Origin: Turnera subulata
Lineage: Eukaryota; Streptophyta; Magnoliopsida; Malpighiales; Passifloraceae
Direction of reading: 5' to 3'
Assembly (NCBI GenBank): GCA_028386065.3
Contig: JAKUCV010005726.1
Location: forward strand, 427,251 to 491,250
DNA: 64,000 nt
In this document: in pieces, positions 11,577 to 23,384 of the stretch
Numbering within the stretch: position 1 is the stretch's first letter
Layout: each line of letters starts with the position of its first letter
Made by a program: the position numbers and the translations under genes
The notes under the pieces: model-generated
Database searches by the model: none
The model's input: only the letters and a program-made list of their open reading frames with translations
Told to the model about the DNA's origin: nothing

Positions 11577-13903
11577 TGTAACGACCCGGGTAAAATTTTT
11601 GTAAATTTTACCAAGTCGTTTGACTTTTACAGTGGATAGTAAAGTTTTACCGCTGTTAAACAAGAATCATCTGAGAGTTTTACCGGGAATAATCGAACTT
11701 CGAATCCGATCTTTGGTAATGCGGACGCTCTAAAGTATTCTCCATCGACAACCGAGCCTCGAAAATTAATTCCAAGAATTATCTCGGGTTACCAGGAACT
11801 TTATACAGCTATCCGAACCTCGGTTTGCAATTCCGGGACTTGCACAACGCTCAGAAAAATTAATTGGATTTTTCGAGCCTAAGTTGTATTTTCGGAACCG
11901 GGACGATTTTCGGAAAGACGAAAATGCCCATGTGACGTTAACGAATCAAAAGTCGAACATGAGGTATTTTGGACCATTCTCGAACCAAAAATTTTGCCGA
12001 TACTGGGGCCGCATTTTTTCCACTTTCCTGGGCCAATTTCCTTGTCTTTTTCTACTTTATGCTCTTTTCTTTTTCCTACTTTCTTCTTTTCCTTTTTATT
12101 TTTTTCCTCACATTTTCTTTTTCTTCCCAAATATTTCTCCTCCCGATTCTTCTTCCCCCTTTACTGTTCTTGATTTTTTTTTCTTTCTCCAGATTTTTTT
12201 TCCTTCCCCTGTCCTCTTCCTCCCTTCTTCTCCTTAAATCTCCCTGTTCCCCATCGCCGTCTCACCCTCACCTCCTCTCCCCTGTCGCTCCTGTCGAGAT
12301 GCCACCTTCCCCTTTGCCTCTGCTCCCTCCTCCTCTTGGCGCCACTGCCGCCGCCATATCCTCCTCTCTTTCTCGTGAAACTCCCTCACCACCGCCGCCC
12401 TCATCCTTCCCTCTTGCCGAGCCAATGCCCCTGTCACTAAATAGCCATCACACCTTCTTCCTTCCTCTGCCACTGCTCGCACACCCGGTGCCGCTCCGTC
12501 GCGCGTCATCGAGACGAGTCATCGGCTGGTGGAGCAGAGCCGCTCTCGCGCCGCCCGATCCCTCCTCTGCAAACACCCACAAGCCGCCGCCGCTGTGGGT
12601 AAACCGACGCGCCTCAAGGTCACCTCTGCTCCTTTTCCCTGTTCTCATGCCGCCTCGCACAGAGCCGCCGCATCTCCTTAATCGCCGCCGTCGGGGTAAG
12701 TCGCTGAGGCCGAATTCGTCTTCCTTTCCTTTGTAAATGTTTGGAACTCGTGGCTAATTGGGTTTCAATTGATTGTTGTGGGATTGTACTAGATGTTACT
12801 ACGGCGAATGCGGGTTGATTTGTTTGTGGGTTTCTGCTTGTTGACATGCTGAAGGGGGATAGACAAGGCGGTAATGGTGTTGAATACTGGACATGGTGGT
12901 TTTGTGGAGTTCCGGCCACTGGAAAGTGGCGGTGGTAATGGTGACAGTGTTGGTTGTTGGGATGTTGACATGGTGGAGTGGAATTGGTGTTTTGATGATT
13001 GATGAATCATAAGGAAGGAGCATATGGACTGCTGTGAACAGTAACAGTAGAACATTTGGACTGGCGTGAACAGTACTGGCCAGAATCCGGCGAATTTCCG
13101 GTGTCCCGGGAATTTTCCGGCGAACCCGGAAACGGGCTGTGGGTAAACCCTTGACCCATTTTGGACTCATTCACGGACCTTTGGACATATTAACGAACCC
13201 AGACATTAGAAAGGACGCTAATTAAACGAACAATTAGCTTAATCTTAACTTATGATTTTATTTTATGCCATGCCTTTAATCATTTAAGTTATGTCTTTAA
13301 TTTCCGATTGGGCTATCAAAAAGGCCCATCGTATTTAATTTTTCCGATTCTATATATGTTTTGCCTGGGCTCGTAAAAGGCCCATTGTACTTAATTATTG
13401 GTTTAATTAATTTGATTGGGCTAATTATAATGGAAGGCCTATAATATTTAATTTCTAATTAAGTCTTTCATTTAATTAATCCGAAGCTGTTTTATCTTTC
13501 CTGATGGGCTAAAATAATATTAGGCTATAACTTATTTGATTTACCAATTTTATTAAATATCGTACTATCGTTGTTTTCACTAGCTGTAATTTTATAAAAA
13601 CATGTTTATGACTACATTTTATTTATTTATATATATATATATAATCTCTTATCACAAGCGACTAAAGGGCCGAGATATCGGCTTGAACGTTTGATTTTGA
13701 TTTTAATTTAAAAACAAGTATGTTTTGATATATCGACTGGAAACATAATCAACTAAATCCACCTAGTTGAATAGATTGACTTTGTATTAAGATAATTATG
13801 GGAATAATAAAATGGACCTGGTATAAGACAAGCCGTCATCTATTAATTATTAAACTGGCATCATGCATAACCATCTTGTTTGTGTATTATAAGTGATTCT
13901 TGT
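11577..13903 (+). repeat. Element B 5' LTR, left part
   Basis: Matches 25867-28179 of the 3' LTR. It contains a pyrimidine-rich tract (about 12030-12235), then a GC-rich segment to about 12735 with a donor-like GGGGTAAGT (near 12693), then AT-rich sequence. Long frames through the GC-rich part (for example 11969-12736) are low-complexity and not credible proteins. Confidence 0.9.
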
Positions 13904-16868
13904 TGTAACAGTACGGGTAAAAATTTGGATTTTTAACGGGACTGTAAAAGTCTTTTTACCGCGATTTACCGTTGAATTAATCTTGGGTAATTAATTCAAG
14001 ATAAATCGAGTGTCGTTTTTTTGTAACCAAGGCTTTTCCCGCGCTCGAGATTTTTCCGTGGATTTTTCGGGCCTAAGTCGGTATTTTTCGGGTCCCGGAA
14101 TCCTCAGAAAAATCATACCGGAAAATAACTAAGGGGGTATCAGTTATTTTCTGGTCCGGACCGGACTCGCTCCATAATGCAGACAAGCTACATTATTGAA
14201 CGTTCACAGGTTGAACAGTTCATTCACAGCTTTTAAAAAGAAAATCAGGCAGAAGTAGGGGGAAGGAAGAGGAGAGGAAGAAAAAAAAAAAAAAGAGAAG
14301 AAGAAGGGAAGAAAAAAAAAAGAAAGAGAGGGAGAGAAAAAAAAAAAGAAAAGAAAGAAGAAAAAAAAAGAAGAGGAAAATCAGGAGAAGGAAATAAGAA
14401 AAAAAAGAAGAGAAAAAAATAATAGAAACCGGAAAAAAGAAAAAAAATAGAAAAGAGGGAAAATAGAAAAGAAAAGAAAAAGGGGGGAGAGGAGTGCCGC
14501 CCGATCCACCACCGTCCCTAGCTTCGTCTTCCTCTTGTCGTCGCCAACCGGACGAACCTGTCGCCGCCCGCCCTCGCCGCTCGACGCGCCGTCGGCAGCC
14601 AAGGACCCGACGGGCTGCACCTCCTTCCTGCCGCTCGTTGCCACTGCAGCAGACCACGTCAACAGCTGCCGCCTCGTCGCGCCTCCCTTGCGACGCCTCC
14701 CTTCTCGCCTCGCCTGGCGTCTCGCCGTCATCGTTGCAGGTGAGCAGCCCGGGGTTGAAGACGACCCGGATGGGTCGAGCTTGACCCGTTCCGCGATCGG
14801 GTCGTGGCTTGGTCTGGTCCAGGTTGACTTTGGGCTTGGGTTTTTGGGCCGGGCTGTTGACCTGAGCATTGGCCTTGCATCTGGCTTATGGGCTGGGTTG
14901 TTTGGTTGGACTTGTGCTGGGCATGGGCTCACTGTTCATGGCCCAGTCTAGTAAAAAAAATAAAAATAAATATAATATATATATATATATTTATTTTCTG
15001 GAATAAAATCAGTTTTTGGAAAAATATATATATTATTTTGAGAAAAATACAAAAGGTTTTAACTATAGTGTTTTGGAATATATATATATAAATATATATA
15101 TAGATTCTTTGAAAATTAAAATAACTATGTTTGGTTTTGAAAAGTTAATAATATGTTAATTTGGAAAAGATATATATTATGGAAATATTTTCTGGAATGT
15201 TATATAAATATGTTATTATTTTTGGAAAATATATATACATATATAATTATTTTATTTTAGAAAATTATATTATGGTAAGTAATTCTTATGAAAATATTTT
15301 GGAAAATACATATATATGTTATAATTTCCAGAAAAATTATGGTGATTATAATTTTGGAAAAAAATAATTATTTTATGAAAATATTTAAAAGAGAGTTTTA
15401 ATTAAAGTATGGTACCGAAATTATATTCGGATATACGTTTGGTATAATATTTTGATAATGAAGGATATGAACCGGGATGGGATTATTTCGCAGTATTGGC
15501 ATCATGAAATACTCTTATGTGCATCTTATGTGAATATATACTGTTTTGTTGTATAGGTTACGATATCGAGCAGTTCCTGTGGAACCGGCTTTGGACCGAT
15601 TGATGTTTCGAAAGTTAAGTAACAGGCGAAGGTGAGGTTAAGTAAATATTTATTTACTTCCCGTGATATCAAGTTGTTGTTTGTTTGCTATATGATATAT
15701 TTGTTGGTATGAAACTTTGTGGCTGTGTATGGTTTGTTGTGTGATGAATTAAGTTGATAATTGTTGCCGTTGATGTTGTTGAAATTATTGTTGCTGTTGA
15801 TATTATTGATGATGTTGGAATTGTGGATATAATTAAGACTATTGCTGTTGTTGACTGTAGAATTGTGTGAGTTGAGTACCGGGGGTACTATTATGTGATG
15901 ACAGTTTGGTATTGATTATTATCCAGACGAGCGGAGAGGCTGCGAGCCTGCTCGGGATAATGAGATAATGGTCTGATGATAGAAATGTAGTAACTAGTCG
16001 AGGAAAAAGGAAATAATAAAATTGAATATACATAGACATCTAGTAAGTCACAATTAAATGTTGGAACAACCAGATGGTAGTCTTATTTTTATGGTGCTGG
16101 GGGAGAGTGTGCTTGGGGTCTGCTCCCTGTCTGTACCAGTTTTTATTTTAGGCGCTGGGGGAGAGTGTGCTTGGGGTCTGCTCCTTGTCTATGCCAGTTA
16201 TACGTGGAGGTACCAGGGCGGGGTCCACGGGCTAGCTAGCTTGACTGCCAGGCGACGGCCATCATTTAACTTGTGATAGGGGCCCTGATAATAAAATTGG
16301 AATAGCGTGTCTAGAATCACATGTGTGTCATTTAAGGTTCGTGAGAACCTTTGTTAATTGTTGGAGATGTGACTTGGGAATTTACGGTTGTTGTATATGT
16401 ATATTTGCTTATGGGTTTTACCCGGTGGGCACTTCGGACTCACCCCTCACCTGCGGGCTTTCATCCCGTAGGTTGAGTTATTTGTGGTTCAGGTATGTTG
16501 CATTCCAGACAGGCTGCGGCGTCATCCCTTGGACAGGACTCGGATCCATTAGTTGCATCATGGGTTTCATACAGTGTCTTTGTGAGTTGTTAAGTCTTCC
16601 GCTGTGCTGTTTATTGCTGTTGTTGGGCCATTGGGCCGGTTGTGTTATTGTTGATGTTTCTGGGGCTTGGGTGACATGTTTTGATGTTGGGCCGATGGGC
16701 CAGGTTTTTGATGTTTATGTTGTGACATTGAGTCGTTGGGCCGGATTCTTGGATTTACTCATTGATATTTTCCTTGGGCCATTGGGCTGGGTTACTTGTT
16801 ATATTTATTGTCGTTACAGTTCCGGCACATGTTTACTGTGTACGGTAAATACGGGTCGGGGCGTTTCA
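13904..16868 (+). repeat. Element A 5' LTR
   Basis: Contains a nearly pure purine tract (about 14240-14495), a GC-rich segment (14495-14760) with a donor-like GCAGGTGAGC near 14737, an AT-rich stretch, and a 60-bp tandem duplication at 16095-16200. Long frames in the GC-rich part (for example 14381-14932, minus) are compositional. Confidence 0.93.
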
Positions 16869-16871
16869 TTT

Positions 16872-16883
16872 TGGTAGCGGAGC
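16872..16883 (+). promoter_or_regulatory. Primer-binding-site-like motif, element A
   Basis: TGGTAGCGGAGC begins 3 nt after the LTR end. It differs at two positions from the usual initiator-Met site TGGTATCAGAGC. The same 12-mer follows the LTRs of element B and of the Gypsy element at 61391. Confidence 0.7.
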
Positions 16884-17139
16884 GGGCGTTAGGTCTTGTT
16901 GGGCAGTCCATGTGTGTTGTTGTTCTTGTTTGCATAGTTCGCTCCATTTGTTTATTACTTTACATCATTTAGTTAGTGCATTATGGATCCAGTCAAGGGA
17001 CGCCAGCTGTCGCAGAACATACACATAAGAGGTAATTGATGCCATAAATAAGCGGAAATATAAATATTATTAATAATACTAATATTTTCATTACAAACAT
17101 TAAAATTACATTGATATTTTATAAAAAGTAAAAATACAT

Positions 17140-17817
17140 TCATCTTCTTGGAACGACGTTGACCCTGAAGTTGTTGGGGTCATTGTTGATGTTGACCGTG
17201 ATCCTGTCGTTCCATGAGAACCACATGCCGCCTGCGTTGTTCTGGCCAAGAAGCTCGAACCAGTTTGCTGCAGAGAACCGGAGTGGGATGAGACCGTGAT
17301 CGTCTTCAGGCTGCCACTGGGTCACTGTGAGAAGTACCATGTTTGGCTTGCATTGGTTCTTCAGGTCCCTCAGGGTACGCGAGAACTCCTGGGAACGCCT
17401 ATTGACTCCTCTGCAGTTCCACACCAGTAGTCGGGCCTTTGGCCAAGTTGGAGGTAATCGAGTCATTCTTGGCATGCTTTGGGCCGTCATCGAGAGCTGG
17501 TAGTAGGTGCCTTGCTCCAGGAAATGGCAAGTGGACTCTAGGTTGAACTCCTGAAGTCTTTCAGAAAAGAAAAACATGACGGAGTTGGCCGATCCGTAGA
17601 AGGAGGTCCTCAGAGTGCCTTGGTTCTCTAGGAAGAACGCCTCTTCCATGGGTGTGACGAAGAACCTCGTTGAGTAGAGTTCGTCGACGAAGACCAGATG
17701 GGGCATCCTACCGATCGGTAGTTCCTCTGGACGCTCGTTGATCATGCTGTAGGCCAGCCGGTTTCTTCTGCCTAGGTTGGCACCTTCGACGAAGAAGACG
17801 GATGATGGAGCAGGCAT
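17140..17817 (-). CDS. Antisense ORF-a of element A: novel N-terminus plus LINE-type endonuclease piece
   Basis: 225 aa, open from ATG to stop on the strand opposite to the element. Residues 1 to about 125 (MPAPSSVFFVEGANLGRRNR onward, with LVFVDELYSTRFFVTPMEEA) match no family I know. Residues from about 130 resemble the start of a LINE/EEP endonuclease: LLVWNCRG, then LRDL...KPNMVLLT and GGMWFSWNDRITV. The usual catalytic Glu (ET after LL) is Val here (LLTVTQW), and the catalytic Asp/His region of a full EEP domain is absent, so nuclease activity is unlikely. Element B carries a homologue about 80% identical by eye, with the same start and end. A TATA-like box lies 110 nt upstream. Function is unknown; it could bind nucleic acid or be a captured fragment. 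Confidence 0.6.
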   Translation of the reverse strand: MPAPSSVFFVEGANLGRRNRLAYSMINERPEELPIGRMPHLVFVDELYSTRFFVTPMEEAFFLENQGTLRTSFYGSANSVMFFFSERLQEFNLESTCHFLEQGTYYQLSMTAQSMPRMTRLPPTWPKARLLVWNCRGVNRRSQEFSRTLRDLKNQCKPNMVLLTVTQWQPEDDHGLIPLRFSAANWFELLGQNNAGGMWFSWNDRITVNINNDPNNFRVNVVPRR

Positions 17818-17925
17818 TGTGTTTGGACGTGTTGGTGTTTTGTTTTTCCGAGTTTTGAGGTTTCTTTGCCTGAGCGTTTGTTTGCTTTAAAATGCTTTTG
17901 ATGATTTACATCTCACCGCACCGTC

Positions 17926-17932
17926 TTTTATA
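17926..17932 (-). promoter_or_regulatory. TATA-like box upstream of ORF-a (element A)
   Basis: Reads GTATAAAAGAC on the antisense strand, about 110 nt before the ORF-a ATG. Element B has CTATAAAAGGC at the matching place (24372-24378). Confidence 0.5.
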
Positions 17933-18129
17933 CTCTTATGGGGAGCATGATTACCGTTTTCGATCTTCAAGATTTTGCTTTTTGAAAATTTTGTCGTTGC
18001 TTCATTTATTGCTTCGTTACTTTATACGTTTTTCGGGCTACCAATGCCAGTGTTTTTCAGCTCCTTCTCATCTTATGATTTTCTATCTCCTTGGCTACTT
18101 TATTTTATTCTCTTTAAGACTTTTTCCTG

Positions 18130-18430
18130 CATCTTTTATCACATGCATCTGTGACCGTTGTGGCTAGACTGATGGGACCACACCTCGAGTAGAGTGCATG
18201 TGCGACAAGCTTACACCTTTTCGGACATCGTGGAGAGATACGAGACTTGACAGACGTTTTTGGCTCATGCGGAATTTGTGAACAAGTGGGTAACGTTTCT
18301 TTCGAGGGACACAGGACGTGCTCGTGATCATCACCTTGCGAGTTAACGGATATCTTTTTCACGAGGGAAACCGACGTCACCGTTAGTTGCGCGTATCACG
18401 TTTCTCGGGATCGAGGATGGTTACGACCGA
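18130..18430. other. Conserved spacer between ORF-a and ORF-b (element A)
   Basis: GC-richer than its surroundings and clearly alignable with 24690-24960 of B (shared CCTCGAGTA, GGTGCATGTGCG-like and GGACGTTTT-like blocks). Open frames here on either strand are not preserved between the copies, so regulatory sequence is more likely than a third gene. Confidence 0.4.
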
Positions 18431-18669
18431 TCTAGAGCACCGAACATGAAAACATGTTTTGTTTTAACTTCTTTATGTTTTGTTTTGGTTAAACGAATTT
18501 TGTTTTTAATTTCTTTATGTTTGATTTATATTCTTATTGTTGATTTTAATTTGCTTTGAGTTGTTTTGATTTTCTGTTTAACATAAGATTTCGTAATATA
18601 AGAGTTTTGATTTAAAAAGAAACTTCTTTTATTTAATTCATAATAGTTTTACAACAGAGAAGAAGTACT

Positions 18670-19047
18670 CTAAGGAGTTACTTGCTTCTCAAGATCTTTT
18701 ACAAGCTTTTGTACGATCTTCACGTGAGGGAAGAGCTCCGCGCACGCCAGTTCTATCTGCATCACCACCGAACTGATCTTCTTCAGTGAAATGTTCAGCT
18801 GCGTCAGTGTCTGTAGTGGAGTGCTGCTTTCAGCCGTTGTTTTGCCTTTCCGATCCTCAGCTCCTTTGCCAGCATGCTTCTTTCGTCGTCTGCTGGAGAC
18901 GACCATGTGTTCTTTCAGACCGACGATGTTCGTCTTGAAGCGTTTCTTGGGAGGTTCTTCATCGGAGCTTGTCGGGAAAGCAGTGCCACCAATGTAGCTG
19001 TTGTTCTCGGAATCAGAGGTAGTTCGAGAACGGATTGGAGAGTCCAT
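18670..19047 (-). CDS. Antisense ORF-b of element A: small basic protein with coiled-coil-like tail
   Basis: 125 aa. Starts MDSPIRSRTTSDSE, a Ser/acidic segment, followed by the basic clusters PPKKRFK (about 33-39) and SRRRKKHAGKG (about 52-62), both nuclear-localisation-like. The C-terminal third has spaced Leu/Ile/Val residues (LTQLNISLKKISSVVMQIEL, then VQKLVKDLEKQ), suggesting a short coiled coil. I recognise no family. Element B has a close homologue with the same start and the same last residues, broken by one deleted base. A TATA-like box is only about 40 nt upstream of the ATG, implying a very short leader. Confidence 0.55.
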   Translation of the reverse strand: MDSPIRSRTTSDSENNSYIGGTAFPTSSDEEPPKKRFKTNIVGLKEHMVVSSRRRKKHAGKGAEDRKGKTTAESSTPLQTLTQLNISLKKISSVVMQIELACAELFPHVKIVQKLVKDLEKQVTP

Positions 19048-19082
19048 GGCTGAGAGTGAGTGTCTCAGTTATTAGGTTCGGT

Positions 19083-19089
19083 TTTTATA
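19083..19089 (-). promoter_or_regulatory. TATA-like box upstream of ORF-b (element A)
   Basis: Reads CTTATAAAAACC on the antisense strand, ending 36 nt before the ATG at 19047. Element B has CTTATAAATATACC at the same distance (25711-25717). Confidence 0.45.
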
Positions 19090-19220
19090 AGCGGAGGAGA
19101 TGTCGCTTAAGGGTATAAGCAGTATCTCGCGTTGAGTTTGGACACCTGGCGGAGTGTGCTAAAAGCTTATCGTTGTAGGACCCACGGATAAGACGGAATT
19201 TCGGAGACAAAATTCTTTTT

Positions 19221-19232
19221 AAGGAGGGTAGA
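19221..19232 (+). promoter_or_regulatory. Polypurine tract, element A
   Basis: AAGGAGGGTAGA directly precedes the 3' LTR start at 19234. It is almost the same as the tract of B. Confidence 0.8.
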
Positions 19233-19233
19233 A

Positions 19234-22182
19234 TGTAACAGTCCGGGTAAAAATTTGAATTTTTACCGGGACTGTAAAAGTCTTTTTACCGTGATTTACC
19301 GTTGAATTAATCTTGGGTAATTAATTCAAGGTAAATCGAGTGTCGTTTTTCGTAACCAAGGCTTTTCCCGCGCTCGAGATTTTTCCGTGGATTTTTCGGG
19401 CCTAAGTCGGTATTTTTCGGGCCCCGGAATCCACAGAAAAATCATACCGGAAAATAACTAAGGGGGTATCAGTTATTTTCTGGTCCGGACCGGACTCGCT
19501 CCATAATGCAGACAAGTTGCATTATTGAACGTTCACAGGTTGAACTGTTCATTCACAGCTTTTAAAAAGAAAATCAGGCAAAAGAAGGGGGAAGGAAGAG
19601 GAGAGGAAGAAAAACAAAAGAGAAGAAGAAGGGAAGAAAAAAAAAAGAAAGAGAGGGAGATAAAAAAAAAAAAGAAAAGAAAGAAGAAAAAAAGAAGAGA
19701 AGAGGAAAATCAGGAGAAGGAAATAAGAAAAAAAAGAGAAAAAAAATAATAGAAACCGAAAAATAGAAAAGAAAATGAAAACAGGGAAAATAGAAAAGAA
19801 AAAAAAAGGGGGGGAGAGGAGTGCCGCCCGATCCACCACCGTCCCCAGCTTCGTCTTCCTCTTGTCGTCGCCAACCAGACGAACCTGTCGCCCCCCACCC
19901 TCGCCGCTCGACGCGCTGTCGGCAGCCAAGGACCCGATGGGCTGCACCTCCTTCCTGCCGCTCGTCGCCACTGCAGTAGACCACGTCAACAGCTGCCGCC
20001 TCGTCGCGCCTCCCTTGCGACGCCTCCCATCGCGCCTCGCCATTCCGTGCCTTGCCTGGTGTCTCGCCGACATCGTTGCAGGTGAGCAGCCCGGGGTTGA
20101 TGACGACCCGGATGGGTCGAGCTTGACCTGTTCCACGATCGGGTCGTGGCTTGGTCTGGTCCAGGTTGACTTTGGGCTTGGGTTTTTGGGCTGGGTTGTT
20201 GACCTGAGCATTGGCCTTGCATCTGGCTTATGGGCTGGGTTGTTTGGTTGGACTTGGGCTGGGCATGGGCTCACTGTTCATGGCCCAGTCCAGTAAAAAA
20301 AATAAAAATAAAAATAATATATATATTTATTTATTTTCTGGAATAAAATCAGTTTTTGGAAAAATATATATTATTAATATATATATATATTTATTTATAT
20401 ATATAGATTCTTTGAAAATTAAAATAGCTATGTTTGGTTTTGAAAAGTTAATATTATGTTAATTTGGAAAAGATATATATTATGGAAATATTTTCTGGAA
20501 TGTTATATAAATATGTTATTATTTTTGGAAAATATATATACATATATAATTATTTTATTTTAGAAAATTATATTATGGTAAGTAATTCTTATGAAAATAT
20601 TTTGGAAAATACATATATATGTTATAATTTCCAGAAAAATTATGGTGATTATAATTTTGGAAAAAAATAATTATTTTATGAAAATATTTAAAAGAGAGTT
20701 TTAATTAAAGTATGGTACCGAAATTATATTCGGATATACGTATGGTATAATATTTTCGGTAAAAGATGATAATGAAGGATATGAACCGGGATGGGATTAT
20801 TTCGCAGTATTGGCATCATGACATACTCTTATGTGCATCTTATGTGAGTATATACTGTTTTGTTGTATAGGTTACGATATCGAGCAGTTCCTGTGGAACC
20901 GACTTTGGACCGATTGATGTTTCCAGAGTTAAGTAACAGGCAAAGGTGAGGTTAAGTAAATATTTATATACTTCCCGTGATATCAAGTTGCTGTTTGTTT
21001 GCTATATGATATAATTGCTGGTATGAAACTTTGTGGCTGTGTATGGTTTGTTGTGTGATGAATTAAGTTGATAATTGTTGTCGTTGATGTTGTTGAAATT
21101 ATTGTTGCTGTTGATATTATTGATGATGTTGGAATTGTGGATATAATTAAGACTATTGATGTTGTTGACTGTAGAATTGTGTGAGTTGAGTACCGGGGGT
21201 ACTATTATGTGATGACAGTTTGGTATTGATTATTATCCAAACGAGCGGAGAGGCTGCGAGCCTGCTCGGGATAATGAGATAATGGTCGGATGAGAGAAAT
21301 GTAGTAACTAGTCGAGGGAAAAGGAAATAATAAAATTGAATATACATAGACATCTAGTAAGCCAAAGTTAAATGTTGGAACAGCCAGATGGTAGTCTTAT
21401 TTTTATGGTGCTGGGGGAGAGTGTGCTTGGGGTCTGCTCCCTGTCTGTACTAGTTTTTATTTTAGGCGCTGGGGGAGAGTGTGCTTGGGGTCTGCTCCCT
21501 GTCTGTGCCAGTTATACGTGGAGGTACCAGGACAGGGTCCACGGGCTAGCTAGCTTGACTGCCAGGCGACGGCCATCATTTAACCTGTGATAGGGGCCCT
21601 GATAATAAAATTGGAATAGCGTGTCTAGAATCACATGTGTGTCATTTAAGGTTCGTGAGAACCTTTGTTAATTGTTGGAGAAGTGACTTGGGAATTTACG
21701 GTTGTTGTATATGTATATTTGCTTATGGGTTTTACCCGATGGGCACTTCGGACTCATCCCTCACCTGCGGGCTTTCATCCCGTAGGTTGAGTTATTTGTG
21801 GTTCAGGTATGTTGCATTCCAGACAGGCTGCGGCGTCATCCCTTGGACAGAACTCGGATCCATTAGTTGCATCATGGGTTGCATACAGTGTCTTTGTGAG
21901 TTGTTAAGTCATTCGCTGTGCTGTTTATTGCTATTGTTGGGCCATTGGGCCGGTTGTGTTATTGTTGATGTTTCCGGGGCTTGGGTGACATGTTTTGATG
22001 TTGGGCCGATGGGCCAGATTTTTTATGTTTATGTTCTTACATTGGGCCGTTGGGCCGGATTCTTGGATTTACTCATTGATATTTTCTTTGGGCCATTGGG
22101 CTGGGTTACTTGCTATATTTACTGTCGTTACAGTTCCGGCACGTGTTTACTGTGTACGGTAAATACGGGTCGGGGCGTTTCA
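19234..22182 (+). repeat. Element A 3' LTR
   Basis: Matches 13904-16868 throughout, with small indels in the purine tract (about 19565-19810), a short extra segment near 20040 and differences in AT runs. The 60-bp tandem duplication recurs at 21409-21512. Confidence 0.93.
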
Positions 22183-22187
22183 CTTGT

Positions 22188-23369
22188 TGTTATTAATATA
22201 GGGGTATCAAGACTTGACCAGATAACAGTTTTCAAGGAGTATCAGGTGAGGATATAAACTTATAAACTTCGGTATGCTGCCCGTGATACCCCGATTGTTT
22301 GTTTGATTGTTATTTATATGTTATCTTGCCGTGCCTGTCATGTTATTGCTGGTTACTATTGTGATAATTGTTATATACGCTTGATGACTACTGTGGACTA
22401 GTTGCTGAGCTTTGTGATGATGATATGATTATTGTGAAGTTCGTATAAGATATGTGGTATTTGATCAGTCAATGGCAGTGACCCGGTATTGTGACATTGG
22501 ATTCCCAGTGGAGCTGTGAGGCTGAAAGCCTGCTCAGGAAAGTGAGTATGGTGAGTTACTATTGGATAGAGGAATAAGAAATAATAGTAAACAGTGGTAA
22601 TATCATCTAATCATCTAGGTTGTCACGTGATAGGTATTGGTACGGCCAGATGGTAGTCGCCTTGTGTTTTGTGATTTGATAGGGAGGACTGCGGGACTCC
22701 CGGCTGAGGACTGCGGGACTCAGTTGATTTTTTATAGGAAGGACTGCGGGACTCGGTTATTGTGATACTTTGTGATTTGAGATATTTATGGATTAACGGG
22801 GAGTACCCTGGGTTAGCTAACCCGGCTACCAGGCACGGCCAATACTTATTACGTGACAGGGCCCTAATAATAAAATTCGTAAGTCTACCGTCAAGTGTCA
22901 ATGAGTTTATAAGACTAGCTTAACCGTGAGAGGTCTGATGTATAGCGAGTTCGGGTAAGTTGTTGATACCGATGCTATGATTGTGCTTGCTGTACTTCCA
23001 CTGTTTCTGTGTTGGCTTGGGTGTTTTACGATTGCTTGTATACTGCGGTTTATTTGTTAAACGTTGAGATAGTGGTTGGTCTCACCCCTCACACAGTTCC
23101 TGCAGGTTAGGTTTGCATACCGACGGCTGTGGCGTTACCTCGGACAGGACTCGGATCCAATTGCTTGCATTAAGTCTTGCATAAGGTGTTAATCTAATGC
23201 TTCCACTATGCTGATGTTGATATCCCCATGTCGGGTGATGGGATTGTGATTTTTACTATTTATTAATTTTACTATTATGTGTTCATACTTTTATGATATG
23301 ATGGCCACGTGGTAGCTCTGTTTCGCAGTAATTACTGTTAGATGGGTAAATTTAGGTCGGGGTGTTTCA
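22188..23369 (+). repeat. Element B 5' LTR, right part
   Basis: Continues the B LTR after the element-A insertion and matches 28180-29384. It includes repeated GGACTGCGGGACTC motifs (about 22684-22755); the 3' LTR has one more copy of this motif. Confidence 0.9.
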
Positions 23370-23372
23370 TCT

Positions 23373-23384
23373 TGGTAGCGGAGC
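23373..23384 (+). promoter_or_regulatory. Primer-binding-site-like motif, element B
   Basis: TGGTAGCGGAGC, 3 nt after the LTR end, identical to that of element A. Confidence 0.7.

Larger units (their letters stand above)
13904..22182 (+). mobile_element. Non-autonomous LTR retrotransposon A, nested in B
   Basis: An 8279-bp element with LTRs 13904-16868 (2965 bp) and 19234-22182 (2949 bp). The 5-bp target duplication CTTGT is at 13899-13903 and 22183-22187; the uninterrupted site survives once in the B 3' LTR (28175-28179). The internal region (16869-19233, 2365 bp) has no gag-pol. It carries two antisense open frames related to those of B. Termini (TGTAACAG...GGGGCGTTTCA), primer-site motif and polypurine tract mark A as a related subfamily. 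The LTRs are near-identical apart from small indels, so insertion was fairly recent and later than that of B. Confidence 0.93.

Noticed and set aside
11969..12736. 255-codon plus-strand frame in the B LTR (and relatives at 26154-26989)
   Set aside because: Phe/Leu-rich then Pro/Ser-rich low complexity from a pyrimidine tract and GC-rich DNA. The two LTR copies do not keep the same frame.
14381..14932. Minus-strand frame of 183 codons in the A LTR (241 codons at 19549-20274)
   Set aside because: Mostly a mirror of the purine tract (poly-Phe) plus GC-rich sequence. Lengths differ between LTRs because of indels. Noted only as part of LTR structure.
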